From Flagellimonas allohymeniacidonis (GTDB taxonomy: Bacteria; Bacteroidota; Bacteroidia; Flavobacteriales; Flavobacteriaceae): DNA of 64,000 bases. Location: positions 1,616,429 to 1,680,428 of the forward strand of contig NZ_SGIU01000002.1 of assembly GCF_004296335.1 (NCBI RefSeq), given 5' to 3'. The position numbers and the translations under genes are program-made. Positions 1 through 9,110 of the stretch are shown here, piece after piece. The notes under the pieces are model-generated. The model was not told where the DNA came from. It did not search any database and saw nothing but the letters and a program-made list of their open reading frames with translations. How positions within the stretch are numbered: the first letter of the stretch is position 1; the number at the start of each line of letters is the position of its first letter.

Positions 1-3000
1 TTTGCTTCATTACTGAGGTTTTTTGATTCACGTAAACGATTCATGGCAGCCAATTCGGGTTGTTGTGCCAAGGCCAAAGTATACAAGCGGTAGGCTTGTG
101 CGATATCGTTGTTGTATGAGGTACTTTGATTGCTCCATTGACGCGCCGTGTTTTTTTGATATCTCAACCAATTGTTTAAGAAAGTCAACGGCAATTGATA
201 GCCCTTTTGTTTGGCCTCAATCATAAAATGACCTGCATAAGAGGTGCCCCAATCGTTGGGATTGTCGTAACCGGGCCAATAACTTAATCCCCCATTTGGG
301 TTTTGAAAGTCATTTAGTTTTTTAATCGCCGCTTTAATGTTTTTTTCAATCTCTTTTTTCTTTTCAAAAGTGATGTCCAAAACTTCGGATAAGTACAATT
401 GCGGAAAGACTGCTGAGGTCGTTTGTTCCACACATCCATGAGGATAGCGGAGTAAATAGTCCATCCGTTTTGAAAAATCCATAGGAGGGAGCGTGGAAAA
501 TTCTATGAAAGCAGTATTGGTTCCCGAGGTGCCGAAGGTTTCAAATGAGATGCTTTGTGAGTCATTGGCATTGACGGTATAAAGCGCACTTTTGGTCGTT
601 ATGAGATTTGGATTTTCTACATCAATTTCTGTTTCGCTGGTTGCTCTTTCCCCATTTCCAGAGGCATTCACTTTTATGGTTTGAAAGGCCTTAGTGGGAT
701 TCACTTTAAAATCGAAATTCACAATTTGTTCGCCTATCGAATTGAACGTGATATTTTTAGTAGTGGGCCCAAGGGGTTCCAACGCTTTGCCTGCTGCAAT
801 AGTGACACTCACATTTTTTATCTTTTTATCCATGGCAAAAACTGTAACGGGAATGGTTACTTTTTCTCCAGGAGATAGTTTTCGCGGAATGGAAGTCAAT
901 ACCATTAAAGGTTTGCGCACCGGAGTGGTTTTTTCCGTGTTTCCATAGGCATTGTTCCCATTACCGGCAACGATCATGGCACGCACAGACCCTACGTAGT
1001 TGGGCATATTAATGGTATGGGTTGCCTTTTCCCCAGCTTTTAAGCTGAAAGGTCCCAAATAGGTGACCACAGGTTTAAAGCGTTGTGCTTTTCTATTTTT
1101 TGCCCCTTCACCAATTCCACCACCACCAATGGAATAAATGTTGTCGACACTTACCGAAAAGGCACCCATGACATCATCAAAAATGTCAAATGTCTTTACT
1201 CCCAAAGCCTGTCTGGCATAAAAAGATGCGTGGATATCGGGCGTTTTAAAACGTGTCAAGTCAAGTAGTCCTTCATCGACCACGGCCAATGAATAGGTCA
1301 TGGGTTTTTTATTGGCTTCGGACACAGTGACTTTATAGGACTGTTCCGGCTCTAGCACTCCGGGCATTTGAAGCTCAGGGTCCAAAAAAGTGGCGGGATT
1401 TTCAACCGATAGCGGAACAACGCCATACAGCCGAATGGGTAAATCATTCTTCACCTGGCCATGAGGTTGTAGCAGCGAAATGTTGACGTACGCATTGGGC
1501 GCCATTTCAGCTGTAATGGGAATAATGGCCTTGGTCTCTTTGTTGGAAGTTTCAATCCATTGCTGGGATAGAACCTCAGACCCGTTTTCAATACTCAACA
1601 AGGCGCGACTGCCCAAATCGGATGGAAAGGTCACCACGGCCTGATTGCCAAGCGTGTATTTTTCTTTGTCTGCAGAGAAAATCAAAATCTTCGAACTTTC
1701 CATATCGTTGGAGGCAGGTCTCCTCCACCAATTTCTGTAGAAATATGCCGTTCTTCCTGTGGCGTGCCCCGAGGCTTCATCAATGACTCGTACTAAAAAA
1801 CGACCCCCCTCGTCATCCGGAATGTTTACCTTAAAATTGGCCTTACCATCTGATCCAGTGGTCAAGGTTAACTCTTTAAAAGGTCTGTGCACTGTGGCAT
1901 TTTCATATCGAGAAAGATTGTCGTAGCCTCTGTTCCACCACCAGCGCCATTCAATTTTGAAAATATTGACCTTTAATTTTCTGTTGCCTACGGGTTTGCC
2001 TTCCAGATTTACGGAAATTACATCAAAGGTAGTGTCCTCATCGGTCAAAAATGAGCCATACTGCCGAGCTTTAGGCGAGCGTAGCCCAACAAAGTAGGGG
2101 AAGGGAGACAGTTTTTTGCTGAAGACATCAATGGAAAAATCGCCCCCACCCTCAAATACCTTGGTTGTAAAGGTTGCTTGCAACATCCCCGGGGCATGGG
2201 TATTGGTATTGATCTTTTGGTTGATATTCAGGATTCCCTCACTATTAAGTTTCGAACTTATGAATTGAAGCTCTGTCTCACCGAAGGTTCTTACAGGATC
2301 CTGAAAAACATAACCCTTATGGTTTGGAAATGCATTAGCAGCTTGTTGCAATTTGGCGTTAATGTCAATCTTGAGGTTACGGGCGGGAGCCCCATGCAAC
2401 CATTGAACTATCGCTTGCCCTTGGTTGTTTTCGTTGGCTTTGAGTACTTCGCCTTCAAAATCAAACGCTACTTTCAACCTGTTGGGCTTGATGGTGGCAA
2501 TTTTTAGACTTTTGTTGAACTGTGCTCCCCCCACAATAATTTTGGCATTCCATGTGCCTGTGGGTGCCGTAGCTTTGGTCGGGATGGGGAAATAGTAAAA
2601 ACCACCTTCTTTTTTGGCAAACAGATCTTCTGAAACAGGAACCGGGTCTTGCTTCAGGACATTGCGCTGCACTAGTTTCCCCCTGGCATCGCTCACCTCC
2701 AAAACAACAGGGTGGTTTTCTGGTAAAGGATTGGCCTTATCATCCAAAACAAAAGTGAGATGGACGGGGTCACCTGGTCGGTGAACCCCTCGCTCGGTGT
2801 ACATAAAACCTTGTAGGCCACTTTGTAATTCTTGTCCGGAAACATCAAACTTACTTAAGGACAAGGCATTTCCATCGGCAAGTTTGGCATAGGCAAAGTT
2901 GTTGTCCTTTTCTGCAATGGCAAAGGCCACGTTGGCCTCTCCGTCATAAATTCCAAAACCAGAGGCGTCCGTATTGACTTCAGAGAGCAATTGCTGTTGA

Positions 3001-4670
3001 AAGTTGTATAATTTGATTGTGGTGTTGTTTTCGGGTTTGGCGGTCAAAAGATTGGTTGCTGCAAAGTGATAGGTTTGATTGTTCCCCTTCTTTACAATAA
3101 GTCCCAAATCACTGCCCAGAAGATTTGTGGAGACTATCCTATTTGCATTATAGTATGCTTGGTGACAGGGATTATTCTCTTCTTCCCAATTGTAGTCGTA
3201 ATTTCTCCAATAATAGATTTCATTATCCCAATAGCGTTCTTCCAAAGCCTGTTCACTGAGGTCTTGTTGATTTGTCTCTGAATCATAGGTTTCCGCTAAT
3301 TCTTCAAGATTTTGGGAATCTTCACATTCATAAGTGGCATGTTCCTTTTTAAAACTGAATTCAATCCTATAAAGCGAACCAGGACTCACTTTGATCAATT
3401 CGGAAAGATCCAAAGCATGGGCCTTCCAAAAGCTGGTATCTTCCGTATCACTTTCTGCCAAAGGAATCACCTTATAGGCCACTCTTCGCCCAACAGGTCT
3501 TAGATCAGAAGTGTATTGTTCGGTAAGGTTACTGTATTGCAGGTATTGCAACATATTGTTTTCAAAAACCTGAATCACCCGCACTTCCACCGCAGAAAGA
3601 TTAACGGTTTCAAAGTAAATAGGTGTCGAGGATGCATTTGGTAAAATGGTGCCTTTTGAAATCAGTCGAACATTGGGTTTTAACTGTTCAAAGGAAACCA
3701 GTTCTGAAAAAGGCTTTTTTAGTGAGTAACCATATTCGCTCTTAATGCCCTCAAAGACATTGACACGGACCTCTCCCATAATCCGGTTGGAGGGATAAAT
3801 ACTCAATAGATTGCCATTTATTTCATAGCGAAGACTTTCTGCATTTTCTATGCTGACGAGCCCGTTTAGATTTTGATTTTGTTTTAAAGGGTCTGAAAAA
3901 TTAAGGGTCAACGCTGCGTTCGGAGCTGTGGACGTTTTGGCATCCACAACCACAAACTTGTTAAGCCCTGGGATGGCATAGGTTTCAGAACCTTTATTGT
4001 CTATACCTAACTCTTTCCCATTCCAGGTGATGGAGAGTTCACTGTCATCCGTCTTACGTGGTATACTATCAATTCTAAATGAAAAGTACCTGGAATCCTC
4101 CTCAATGTTGTCCCATTTCACAGGCATCTTGTTGTTCCCTTGGGTAACAGATAATACCGTATTCATATTGGTGGCACTAAGAATGTCTGAAGCTTCCAAT
4201 GTACCCGACAGGTATTGCCAGTTTTTGCTATAGGATTGCAGATTGCCCAAATTAATCTTGAAACTGGGAAGTATGGTCTTAAAACTAAAAGTGTACTTCC
4301 TGTAGTCTCGGCCAACGTCATCAAAAAGCTTGCTGAGGGCAACGGTAACCGAGTATTCCGTATCGGGCTGAAGGTATTCCGAAGGTTGAAAAACCAGCTC
4401 CCTGCCATATTCAATGGCAAGTTTGCCTTCCACTTTTGGTGAAATCTCAAAGTATTCGGAAGGTAGTTCTTGGGTCAATTCGAACTGATCTAACTGTTGC
4501 GCAAGAACAACGGTGATGGGTGCTGTTATGCTTTGATTACCACTAGTGTGGTAACTAATGTAATCTTTGAATTTGAACAGATTGTCGGTCTCTGGGGAAG
4601 CAGTCTTTTTTTTGCAGGAAGTGAAAAAAACGAGGGTGGTAATAAATAGGACTTTGAAAAACTGTGACAT
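1..4670 (-). CDS. Bacterial alpha-2-macroglobulin family lipoprotein (C-terminus beyond the window)
   Basis: One open frame reads leftward from the ATG at 4670 to the window edge, giving about 1556 residues and no stop. The N-terminus is a lipoprotein signal (MSQFFKVLFITTLVFFTSC, lipobox Cys19), so the protein is probably envelope-anchored. Macroglobulin-like beta domains follow, then a region rich in VGSVRAM-type A2M sequence and a thioester motif PHGCVEQTT (Cys1413, positions 423-434). Behind it comes the start of the helical thioester-bearing domain (GGLSYWPGYDNPNDWGTSYAGHF is read here as its typical repeat). The family, like YfhM, is thought to trap attacking proteases covalently; a penicillin-binding protein 1C gene often lies next door and may follow outside the window. 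Roughly 300 residues are probably missing. The family call is firm; the function here is inferred. Confidence 0.9.
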   Translation of the reverse strand, partial: MSQFFKVLFITTLVFFTSCKKKTASPETDNLFKFKDYISYHTSGNQSITAPITVVLAQQLDQFELTQELPSEYFEISPKVEGKLAIEYGRELVFQPSEYLQPDTEYSVTVALSKLFDDVGRDYRKYTFSFKTILPSFKINLGNLQSYSKNWQYLSGTLEASDILSATNMNTVLSVTQGNNKMPVKWDNIEEDSRYFSFRIDSIPRKTDDSELSITWNGKELGIDNKGSETYAIPGLNKFVVVDAKTSTAPNAALTLNFSDPLKQNQNLNGLVSIENAESLRYEINGNLLSIYPSNRIMGEVRVNVFEGIKSEYGYSLKKPFSELVSFEQLKPNVRLISKGTILPNASSTPIYFETVNLSAVEVRVIQVFENNMLQYLQYSNLTEQYTSDLRPVGRRVAYKVIPLAESDTEDTSFWKAHALDLSELIKVSPGSLYRIEFSFKKEHATYECEDSQNLEELAETYDSETNQQDLSEQALEERYWDNEIYYWRNYDYNWEEENNPCHQAYYNANRIVSTNLLGSDLGLIVKKGNNQTYHFAATNLLTAKPENNTTIKLYNFQQQLLSEVNTDASGFGIYDGEANVAFAIAEKDNNFAYAKLADGNALSLSKFDVSGQELQSGLQGFMYTERGVHRPGDPVHLTFVLDDKANPLPENHPVVLEVSDARGKLVQRNVLKQDPVPVSEDLFAKKEGGFYYFPIPTKATAPTGTWNAKIIVGGAQFNKSLKIATIKPNRLKVAFDFEGEVLKANENNQGQAIVQWLHGAPARNLKIDINAKLQQAANAFPNHKGYVFQDPVRTFGETELQFISSKLNSEGILNINQKINTNTHAPGMLQATFTTKVFEGGGDFSIDVFSKKLSPFPYFVGLRSPKARQYGSFLTDEDTTFDVISVNLEGKPVGNRKLKVNIFKIEWRWWWNRGYDNLSRYENATVHRPFKELTLTTGSDGKANFKVNIPDDEGGRFLVRVIDEASGHATGRTAYFYRNWWRRPASNDMESSKILIFSADKEKYTLGNQAVVTFPSDLGSRALLSIENGSEVLSQQWIETSNKETKAIIPITAEMAPNAYVNISLLQPHGQVKNDLPIRLYGVVPLSVENPATFLDPELQMPGVLEPEQSYKVTVSEANKKPMTYSLAVVDEGLLDLTRFKTPDIHASFYARQALGVKTFDIFDDVMGAFSVSVDNIYSIGGGGIGEGAKNRKAQRFKPVVTYLGPFSLKAGEKATHTINMPNYVGSVRAMIVAGNGNNAYGNTEKTTPVRKPLMVLTSIPRKLSPGEKVTIPVTVFAMDKKIKNVSVTIAAGKALEPLGPTTKNITFNSIGEQIVNFDFKVNPTKAFQTIKVNASGNGERATSETEIDVENPNLITTKSALYTVNANDSQSISFETFGTSGTNTAFIEFSTLPPMDFSKRMDYLLRYPHGCVEQTTSAVFPQLYLSEVLDITFEKKKEIEKNIKAAIKKLNDFQNPNGGLSYWPGYDNPNDWGTSYAGHFMIEAKQKGYQLPLTFLNNWLRYQKNTARQWSNQSTSYNNDIAQAYRLYTLALAQQPELAAMNRLRESKNLSNEA

Positions 4671-4883
4671 ACCAAAAGGTGTTAATTATAGGATCAGTTT
4701 ACCTAGCCTAAGATAGTTTAAATGCAGATGAAGGGGCGTTTAAAGTTGATGGGTTGTTGGTAATGATTTACGGATAGTTGGGAATTACGGACGGATTCTT
4801 ATGAAATATTTATGATTTGGTCTGTTTCATTTACTATCTAAAAAAGATATCTTGAAATCATTAACAACCTAAAAACGAACATT

Positions 4884-5315
4884 ATGCGCAATCTTATCCT
4901 TTTCTGCTTTGCCTTTACAACTTTTTTTGTTTCCATTGCACAGGAATCTGACTATCAACTTGTTGAAAAAACTGTAAACTACTACTTGGAAGGGGGTACG
5001 AACAATGACTTCGAAACTTTGAAGAAAGCTTTCCATGAAACGGCCACCATGAAGTTTATTGGCAAAGAAGGATACCGTGAGGTAAATGCCTTGGAGTTTT
5101 TTGGCAAGGGAATGAAACCGGGACCAAAACAAAATCGACAGACCCGGATTGCCGATATCACCATCGCGGGCAATGCCGCCAATGCTCGATTGGAGATTGA
5201 TTATCCCACCTTTACCTTCATCGATTTTATGAACTTATTAAAAATTGACGGGGAGTGGAAAGTTGTCAGTAAGATTTTTTATCGAAAACCAGGGACTGTT
5301 TCGGAAATGAAATGA
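4884..5315 (+). CDS. Secreted NTF2-like (putative lumazine-binding type) protein
   Basis: A 143-residue protein with a signal peptide (MRNLILFCFAFTTFFVSIAQ) followed by one NTF2/SnoaL-like cone domain. The pattern of an early helix (VEKTVNYYLEGG), a central FHETATMKFIG segment and a final strand series ending WKVVSKIFYRKP resembles Lumazine_bd_2 proteins, which are common in Bacteroidota. No catalytic residues can be assigned and the ligand is unknown. It lies alone, divergent from the macroglobulin gene, and its stop is one base from the stop of the convergent gene behind it. The start follows AACATT with no Shine-Dalgarno, as usual in this phylum. Confidence 0.7.
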   Translation: MRNLILFCFAFTTFFVSIAQESDYQLVEKTVNYYLEGGTNNDFETLKKAFHETATMKFIGKEGYREVNALEFFGKGMKPGPKQNRQTRIADITIAGNAANARLEIDYPTFTFIDFMNLLKIDGEWKVVSKIFYRKPGTVSEMK

Positions 5316-5316
5316 T

Positions 5317-5784
5317 TTAATTTAAATTAAGCGTAAAAAAACCCGTGCCTTCATTCCTTTGGGTCGGGTTTCCATCGATAAGTAGATTTTCAAGTGTTGG
5401 GATACCTCCGCAACATCCCCCAATTGGGGAACTTCCAATTTGAATCTCAAGATTGGCAGTAGCTTCTAAACTGAAATTCAAAGTGATATCGTAGGCTTGC
5501 GAATTCCATTGGGCATTGTCCAAAACAAGAACCGTGACCTCTTCTCCATCCATGTTTTGGTATGTTGCAAGGCTAACAAGAAAATCTGAGGCTTCTGTAC
5601 TCTCTAAGGTAACATCTTGCAGGTCATATATATCGCTTTCAAAAATGTTTTGACCATCAGAGAGGACCTCAAGACCAATTACGGGTGGTCCAGCGCATAG
5701 TACCGCAGCGCAATCAGTTTGTTCATCGCAACAAAAAGATGCACAAAGTAGAATGGTTCCGACAAGAATTTTTTTCAGGAACAT
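5317..5784 (-). CDS. Small Cys-rich secreted protein, unrecognised (possible lipoprotein)
   Basis: A 155-residue protein that I do not recognise. It starts MFLKKILVGTILLCASFCCDEQ, a signal peptide whose Cys residues at about 18-19 could act as a lipobox. A short CAAVLCAGPP segment follows, and then a beta-rich body with alternating hydrophobic residues that ends FFTLNLN. The CGGIP stretch near residue 124 adds further cysteines. It converges with the NTF2-like gene with one base between the stops. It is upstream-adjacent to nothing on its own strand that shares a function, although the leftward TPM/LemA operon ends just before it (5854) and could read through. Function unknown. Confidence 0.6.
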   Translation of the reverse strand: MFLKKILVGTILLCASFCCDEQTDCAAVLCAGPPVIGLEVLSDGQNIFESDIYDLQDVTLESTEASDFLVSLATYQNMDGEEVTVLVLDNAQWNSQAYDITLNFSLEATANLEIQIGSSPIGGCCGGIPTLENLLIDGNPTQRNEGTGFFTLNLN

Positions 5785-5853
5785 GATTTTATTTTCTAGA
5801 TGTGAAAAAGAGAAAAGAGTTGCCTAAAGCATCAGCTAAAGAAAGCCATGTTC

Positions 5854-6648
5854 TTACCATCCTCCAGAAGCGCCACCGCCGCCGAAACCGCCACCACCGA
5901 AGCCTCCGCCAAAACCGCCACCACCGAAGCCTCCGCTCCCGAACCCTCCTTTGGAGGAGCCTCGGTAGCCACCGCGGCCCATATTGCTTAGAATGATGAT
6001 ATCCCAGATATCAAAACCAGAATCGCGACCACCTCGACCACCTCGGTTGTTTCGGTTCTTACGGGATAGAATAATTAGAATGACGATGAAAATTATAATG
6101 GGCAATAGGGCTTTTATGGGAAAACCTTGATTTTCACCAAAAGTTCTGTCCTCTTTAAACTGCCCAGTCAATACTTGAAAAATGGCATCTGCACCTTTAT
6201 CGAGTCCACCATAATAATCCCCTTTTTTGAACTCGGGAATGATGACACTTTCGATGATGCGCTTGGACATTAAGTCCGTTAATGTGCTCTCTACCCCATA
6301 GCCTGTATTGATGGCAATTCTTCGGTCATCCTTGGCCAATAAGATTAAAATACCATTGTCTTCATCGGCCTGTCCAATACCCCATTTCTGCCCCCATTGC
6401 GCACCCAAAAAATTGATATTTTCCCCTTCGGTAGAGCTAATAATGGCCACCACAATTTGTGTGGAAGTGCTATCCGCATAGCGAATGAGCTTTTGTTCCA
6501 AGGTCTTTTTTTGGGAAGACTGAAGCAGATTCACATAATCGTAAACACTGGTCTGCTGCGAAGGTTTTTTAGGTATGGTGAACTGCCCCCAAATGAAGCT
6601 GGAGCATAGAAAAAAAACAAGAAAAGTTCTAACCTTTGGAGACCGCAT
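5854..6648 (-). CDS. YgcG/Psb32-type TPM domain protein with glycine-rich tail
   Basis: 264 residues: signal peptide (about 1-22), a TPM (YgcG/Psb32/MOLO-1) domain at roughly 30-165, one membrane segment at about 175-193 (LLPIIIFIVILIIL) followed by a basic RKNRNNR stop-transfer, and a tail made almost wholly of Gly and Phe that ends GGGASGGW. This layout is typical of YgcG proteins: the TPM domain sits outside the membrane and the low-complexity tail is of unknown use. Its start overlaps the end of the preceding TPM gene by 20 bases, so the two are surely co-translated. With LemA just upstream, this is the common LemA-TPM set, whose job in the envelope is not settled. Confidence 0.88.
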   Translation of the reverse strand: MRSPKVRTFLVFFLCSSFIWGQFTIPKKPSQQTSVYDYVNLLQSSQKKTLEQKLIRYADSTSTQIVVAIISSTEGENINFLGAQWGQKWGIGQADEDNGILILLAKDDRRIAINTGYGVESTLTDLMSKRIIESVIIPEFKKGDYYGGLDKGADAIFQVLTGQFKEDRTFGENQGFPIKALLPIIIFIVILIILSRKNRNNRGGRGGRDSGFDIWDIIILSNMGRGGYRGSSKGGFGSGGFGGGGFGGGFGGGGFGGGGASGGW

Positions 6649-7066
6649 CGCTTAATTCATTGGTATCGTCATGGTCCCAGGGAAAATGGGCTTCCAACTC
6701 TTTCCCGGCCTGTAATATACCCGCTACGATTCCTTGTTTAAAATCACCTTTCTTAAAGTGGGTCTCTATTACTTCTTTGGTGCTGTCCCAAAATCCACGG
6801 GAAACAGCTTTATCAATCCCTCGATCACCATAGATGACAAATTTATGATCATCCACCGCCACATAAATCAAAACTCCATTTTCATCTTTGGTATTGTCCA
6901 TCTTTAGAAAGTGAAATACCTGTTGAGCCCTGCTAAAATGGTCAATATTGGTAGTTGCTTCAATGTGAACGCGAATCTCTCCCGAGGTATTCTTTTCTGC
7001 CTCTAAAATGGCATCAACGATTTCTTGCTCTTCTGCGTAGGTCAAAAACTCTTCGACGTGCGACAT
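6629..7066 (-). CDS. Soluble TPM domain protein
   Basis: 145 residues covering a single TPM domain (EEQEIVDAILEAEKNTSGEI at the start, NGVLIYVAVDDHKFVIYGD in the core, GDFKQGIVAGILQAGKELE near the end). There is no signal peptide and no membrane span, so this copy is predicted to be cytoplasmic, unlike its neighbour with the Gly-rich tail. It lies three bases after the LemA gene stop and overlaps the next gene by 20 bases. A LemA protein followed by a soluble and then a membrane TPM protein is a conserved order in Flavobacteriia. Molecular role unknown; in other systems TPM domains act in protein-complex assembly or repair. Confidence 0.88.
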   Translation of the reverse strand: MSHVEEFLTYAEEQEIVDAILEAEKNTSGEIRVHIEATTNIDHFSRAQQVFHFLKMDNTKDENGVLIYVAVDDHKFVIYGDRGIDKAVSRGFWDSTKEVIETHFKKGDFKQGIVAGILQAGKELEAHFPWDHDDTNELSDAVSKG

Positions 7067-7069
7067 AGG

Positions 7070-7669
7070 TTAGTCAAATTCAAAGTTAACATCGGGGGCA
7101 TCCTCTGCGCCAGGTTTGGAGCTGAATAAAGCTAAAGAATCAAAGTTGGCGATGCTTGCAATGATATTAGTTGGAATCTGTTCAATTTTGATATTGTACT
7201 CCCCCGCCAAGTCATTGAATCTATTGCGTTCAACATTTATTCGATTTTCAGTACCCTCCAGTTGGGATTGCAATTCCAAAAAGTTTTGGTTGGCCTTTAG
7301 ATCTGGATAGCGTTCCACAGTGACCAATAGCCTTGAAAGTGCAGAGGAAAGTCCGGTCTGCGCCTGTTGAAACTGAGCCAATTGCTCAGGAGTAATGTTG
7401 TTTGCATCGACAGTGGTAGAGGTGGCCTTGGCCCTTGCCTCGATAACATCGGTTAAGGTGCCACGCTCAAAATCAGCTGCTCCTTGAACGGTTTTGACCA
7501 AATTTCCGATCAAATCGCTTCGGCGTTGATACGAACTCTCAACATTCGCCCATTGTTTTGTGGCCTGACCTTTCATATCTACCAAAGTATTGTTCGTTCT
7601 TACATACCAGCCACCTAGTATTACGGCGATAACAATAAGAACTATGATAGTAAGGATACCCTTTTTCAT
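7070..7669 (-). CDS. lemA: LemA family protein
   Basis: 199 residues. An N-terminal membrane anchor (MKKGILTIIVLIVIAVILGGWYV) is followed by the long helical bundle of LemA proteins, with the diagnostic stretch NTLVDMKGQATKQWANVESSYQRRSDLI and later VERYPDLKANQNFLELQSQL and NRFNDLAGEYN. The length is normal for the family. It sits between a MerR regulator gene upstream and two TPM genes downstream, with short gaps, so one operon is likely. LemA proteins are widespread membrane-anchored helical proteins with no settled biochemical function. Confidence 0.93.
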   Translation of the reverse strand: MKKGILTIIVLIVIAVILGGWYVRTNNTLVDMKGQATKQWANVESSYQRRSDLIGNLVKTVQGAADFERGTLTDVIEARAKATSTTVDANNITPEQLAQFQQAQTGLSSALSRLLVTVERYPDLKANQNFLELQSQLEGTENRINVERNRFNDLAGEYNIKIEQIPTNIIASIANFDSLALFSSKPGAEDAPDVNFEFD

Positions 7670-7699
7670 TTTCTTGGATTTTCGTGTTTATTGCTACAG

Positions 7700-8029
7700 T
7701 TATAGTTGTTCTTTTATCTTGAGGAGTTCCGCTTTTACTTTTTGAAGTTTTTGAATTACCTCAAACTTGGACAGCGTTTTCTGCTTTTCTTCCTTCAAAT
7801 GGGTTTTGGCTCCCTCAAGCGTGAAGCCGCGTTCCTTGACCAAGTAATAGATCAATTGAAGATTCTTGATGTCCTGGGGTGTGAATTTTCTATTTCCCTT
7901 CGCATTTTTTTTGGGTTGAAGTACATCAAACTCCTTTTCCCAAAAACGAATCAATGAGGTATTCACCCCAAAGGCCTTGGCCACCTCGCCAATGCCATAA
8001 TATCGTTTTTCAGGAAGTTCTACATGCAT
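7700..8029 (-). CDS. MerR-type helix-turn-helix regulator
   Basis: 109 residues. The MerR winged helix lies at about 10-75 (YYGIGEVAKAFGVNTSLIRFW, then a KGNRKFTPQDIKNLQLIYYL wing region), followed by a short coiled coil ending ELLKIKEQL. There is no C-terminal ligand or metal-binding domain, and no cysteine for metal sensing, so this is a minimal MerR protein that probably dimerises through the coiled coil. Its ATG overlaps the stop of the M23 peptidase gene (TAATG), which indicates translational coupling. The target is unknown; the operon itself or the divergent alaS promoter region is the simplest guess. Confidence 0.88.
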   Translation of the reverse strand: MHVELPEKRYYGIGEVAKAFGVNTSLIRFWEKEFDVLQPKKNAKGNRKFTPQDIKNLQLIYYLVKERGFTLEGAKTHLKEEKQKTLSKFEVIQKLQKVKAELLKIKEQL

Positions 8030-9006
8030 TAATCAAGGGATTGGTTCTCTTGGTTGGCGAATTTCAGCATGTTTTCAAATTCTTCCGCCGTCAAACTTCC
8101 GTAGTAGAAGTTGATGGGGTTAATGCGTTCCTCGTCCTTAAAGACTTCGTAATGAAGGTGAGGTGCTTCCGAGCGGCCCGTGTTACCCACAAAACCTATT
8201 AAGTCACCCCTTTTCACTTTCTGGCCCACACTTACATTGTATTTGCTCAAGTGAGCATATAGCGACATGTAGCCGTAACCATGATCAATTCGGATGTGCT
8301 TGCCGTAACCTGAAGATCGGTTGTCGGCACGTTTTATCTTTCCATCACCTGTGGCATAAATCGGAACACCCCGTGGTGCTGTAAAGTCCATGCCCCAATG
8401 CATTTTTCGTGCTTTGGTGAATGGATCGGAACGCCAGCCGTAACCCGAGGCCATACGGGTCAAATCTTCGTTCCGAACAGGCTGAATGGCAGGGATAGAA
8501 GCCAACAGCTTTTCTTTTTCCTCAGCTAACTTTGCAATCTCGTCCAAAGATTTGGACTGGATTACCATTTGTTTCTGAATGATATCCAATCGTTGAGTTG
8601 CGTTGATGATGATTTCAGAATTGTTGAATCCTTCCAACGACTTATATCGGTTTATCCCACCAAAACCTGCCCTCCGTTGTTCTTCTGGAATCGGATTGGC
8701 TTCAAAATACAAACGATAGATATTGTTGTCCCGATCCTCAATATTGGTCAAAACTTGCTCCATTTGCTCCATCTTCTTGGAGAGGATGTCAAATTGAAGC
8801 TCATAGTTGTTGACCTCTCGTTCCAAGGAAAGCTCCTTGGGTGTATTTAACCAGCTCGTGTTGAGCAGGATGATAAGGCCCAACAATCCAAAAAGCGCCG
8901 AACCTACCACAAATAGAAAAAGGTTTCTATACTTTCTGGACTTTTTTGGTTCTATCTTTCGATAGGAAAGTGTATCAGGATCGTAATAGTACTTAACTTT
9001 ATGCAT
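8029..9006 (-). CDS. M23 family zinc metallopeptidase (LytM-type cell wall hydrolase)
   Basis: 325 residues: a cytoplasmic basic N-terminus, a membrane anchor at about 29-50, a coiled coil at about 60-95, and a LytM/M23 domain at about 185-300. Zinc ligands by motif are His203 and Asp207 (HWGMD) and His285 (HLHYE); His252 (YAHLSK) and His283 complete the active site, so the enzyme should be active, unlike the degenerate EnvC/NlpD type. It probably cuts peptidoglycan cross-links in the periplasm. It is the first gene of the MerR-LemA-TPM operon. A TAnnTTTG box on this strand lies at 9060-9053, giving a leader of about 40 bases. Confidence 0.93.
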   Translation of the reverse strand: MHKVKYYYDPDTLSYRKIEPKKSRKYRNLFLFVVGSALFGLLGLIILLNTSWLNTPKELSLEREVNNYELQFDILSKKMEQMEQVLTNIEDRDNNIYRLYFEANPIPEEQRRAGFGGINRYKSLEGFNNSEIIINATQRLDIIQKQMVIQSKSLDEIAKLAEEKEKLLASIPAIQPVRNEDLTRMASGYGWRSDPFTKARKMHWGMDFTAPRGVPIYATGDGKIKRADNRSSGYGKHIRIDHGYGYMSLYAHLSKYNVSVGQKVKRGDLIGFVGNTGRSEAPHLHYEVFKDEERINPINFYYGSLTAEEFENMLKFANQENQSLD

Positions 9007-9021
9007 GAAGGGATTTTATCC

Positions 9022-9029
9022 TATTTTTG
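9022..9029 (+). promoter_or_regulatory. Candidate -7 box of the alaS promoter
   Basis: TATTTTTG matches the Bacteroidota primary sigma -7 consensus TAnnTTTG. It places transcription start near 9035, downstream of the ATG at 9027, so that upstream ATG cannot be used and the alaS start at 9111 is favoured. No clear -33 TTTG is seen. Such a word turns up by chance in AT-rich DNA, so this is a moderate call. Confidence 0.5.
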
Positions 9030-9052
9030 CCCATTCTTTTTATCAAAACAAA

Positions 9053-9060
9053 CAAATATA
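9053..9060 (-). promoter_or_regulatory. Candidate -7 box of the M23-MerR-LemA-TPM operon
   Basis: Read on the minus strand this is TATATTTG, a match to TAnnTTTG, about 47 bases before the ATG at 9006. With the alaS box at 9022-9029 it makes a pair of promoters whose transcripts overlap at their 5' ends. Confidence 0.45.
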
Positions 9061-9110
9061 AAGATTGTTTTGCTCAAAGTGTTAAATTTAATAAAACCCT
9101 AGCAAATCTG

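Noticed and set aside
9027..9110. Longer alaS start at 9027
   Set aside because: Its first codon overlaps the -7 box, and the added 28 residues do not resemble AlaS.
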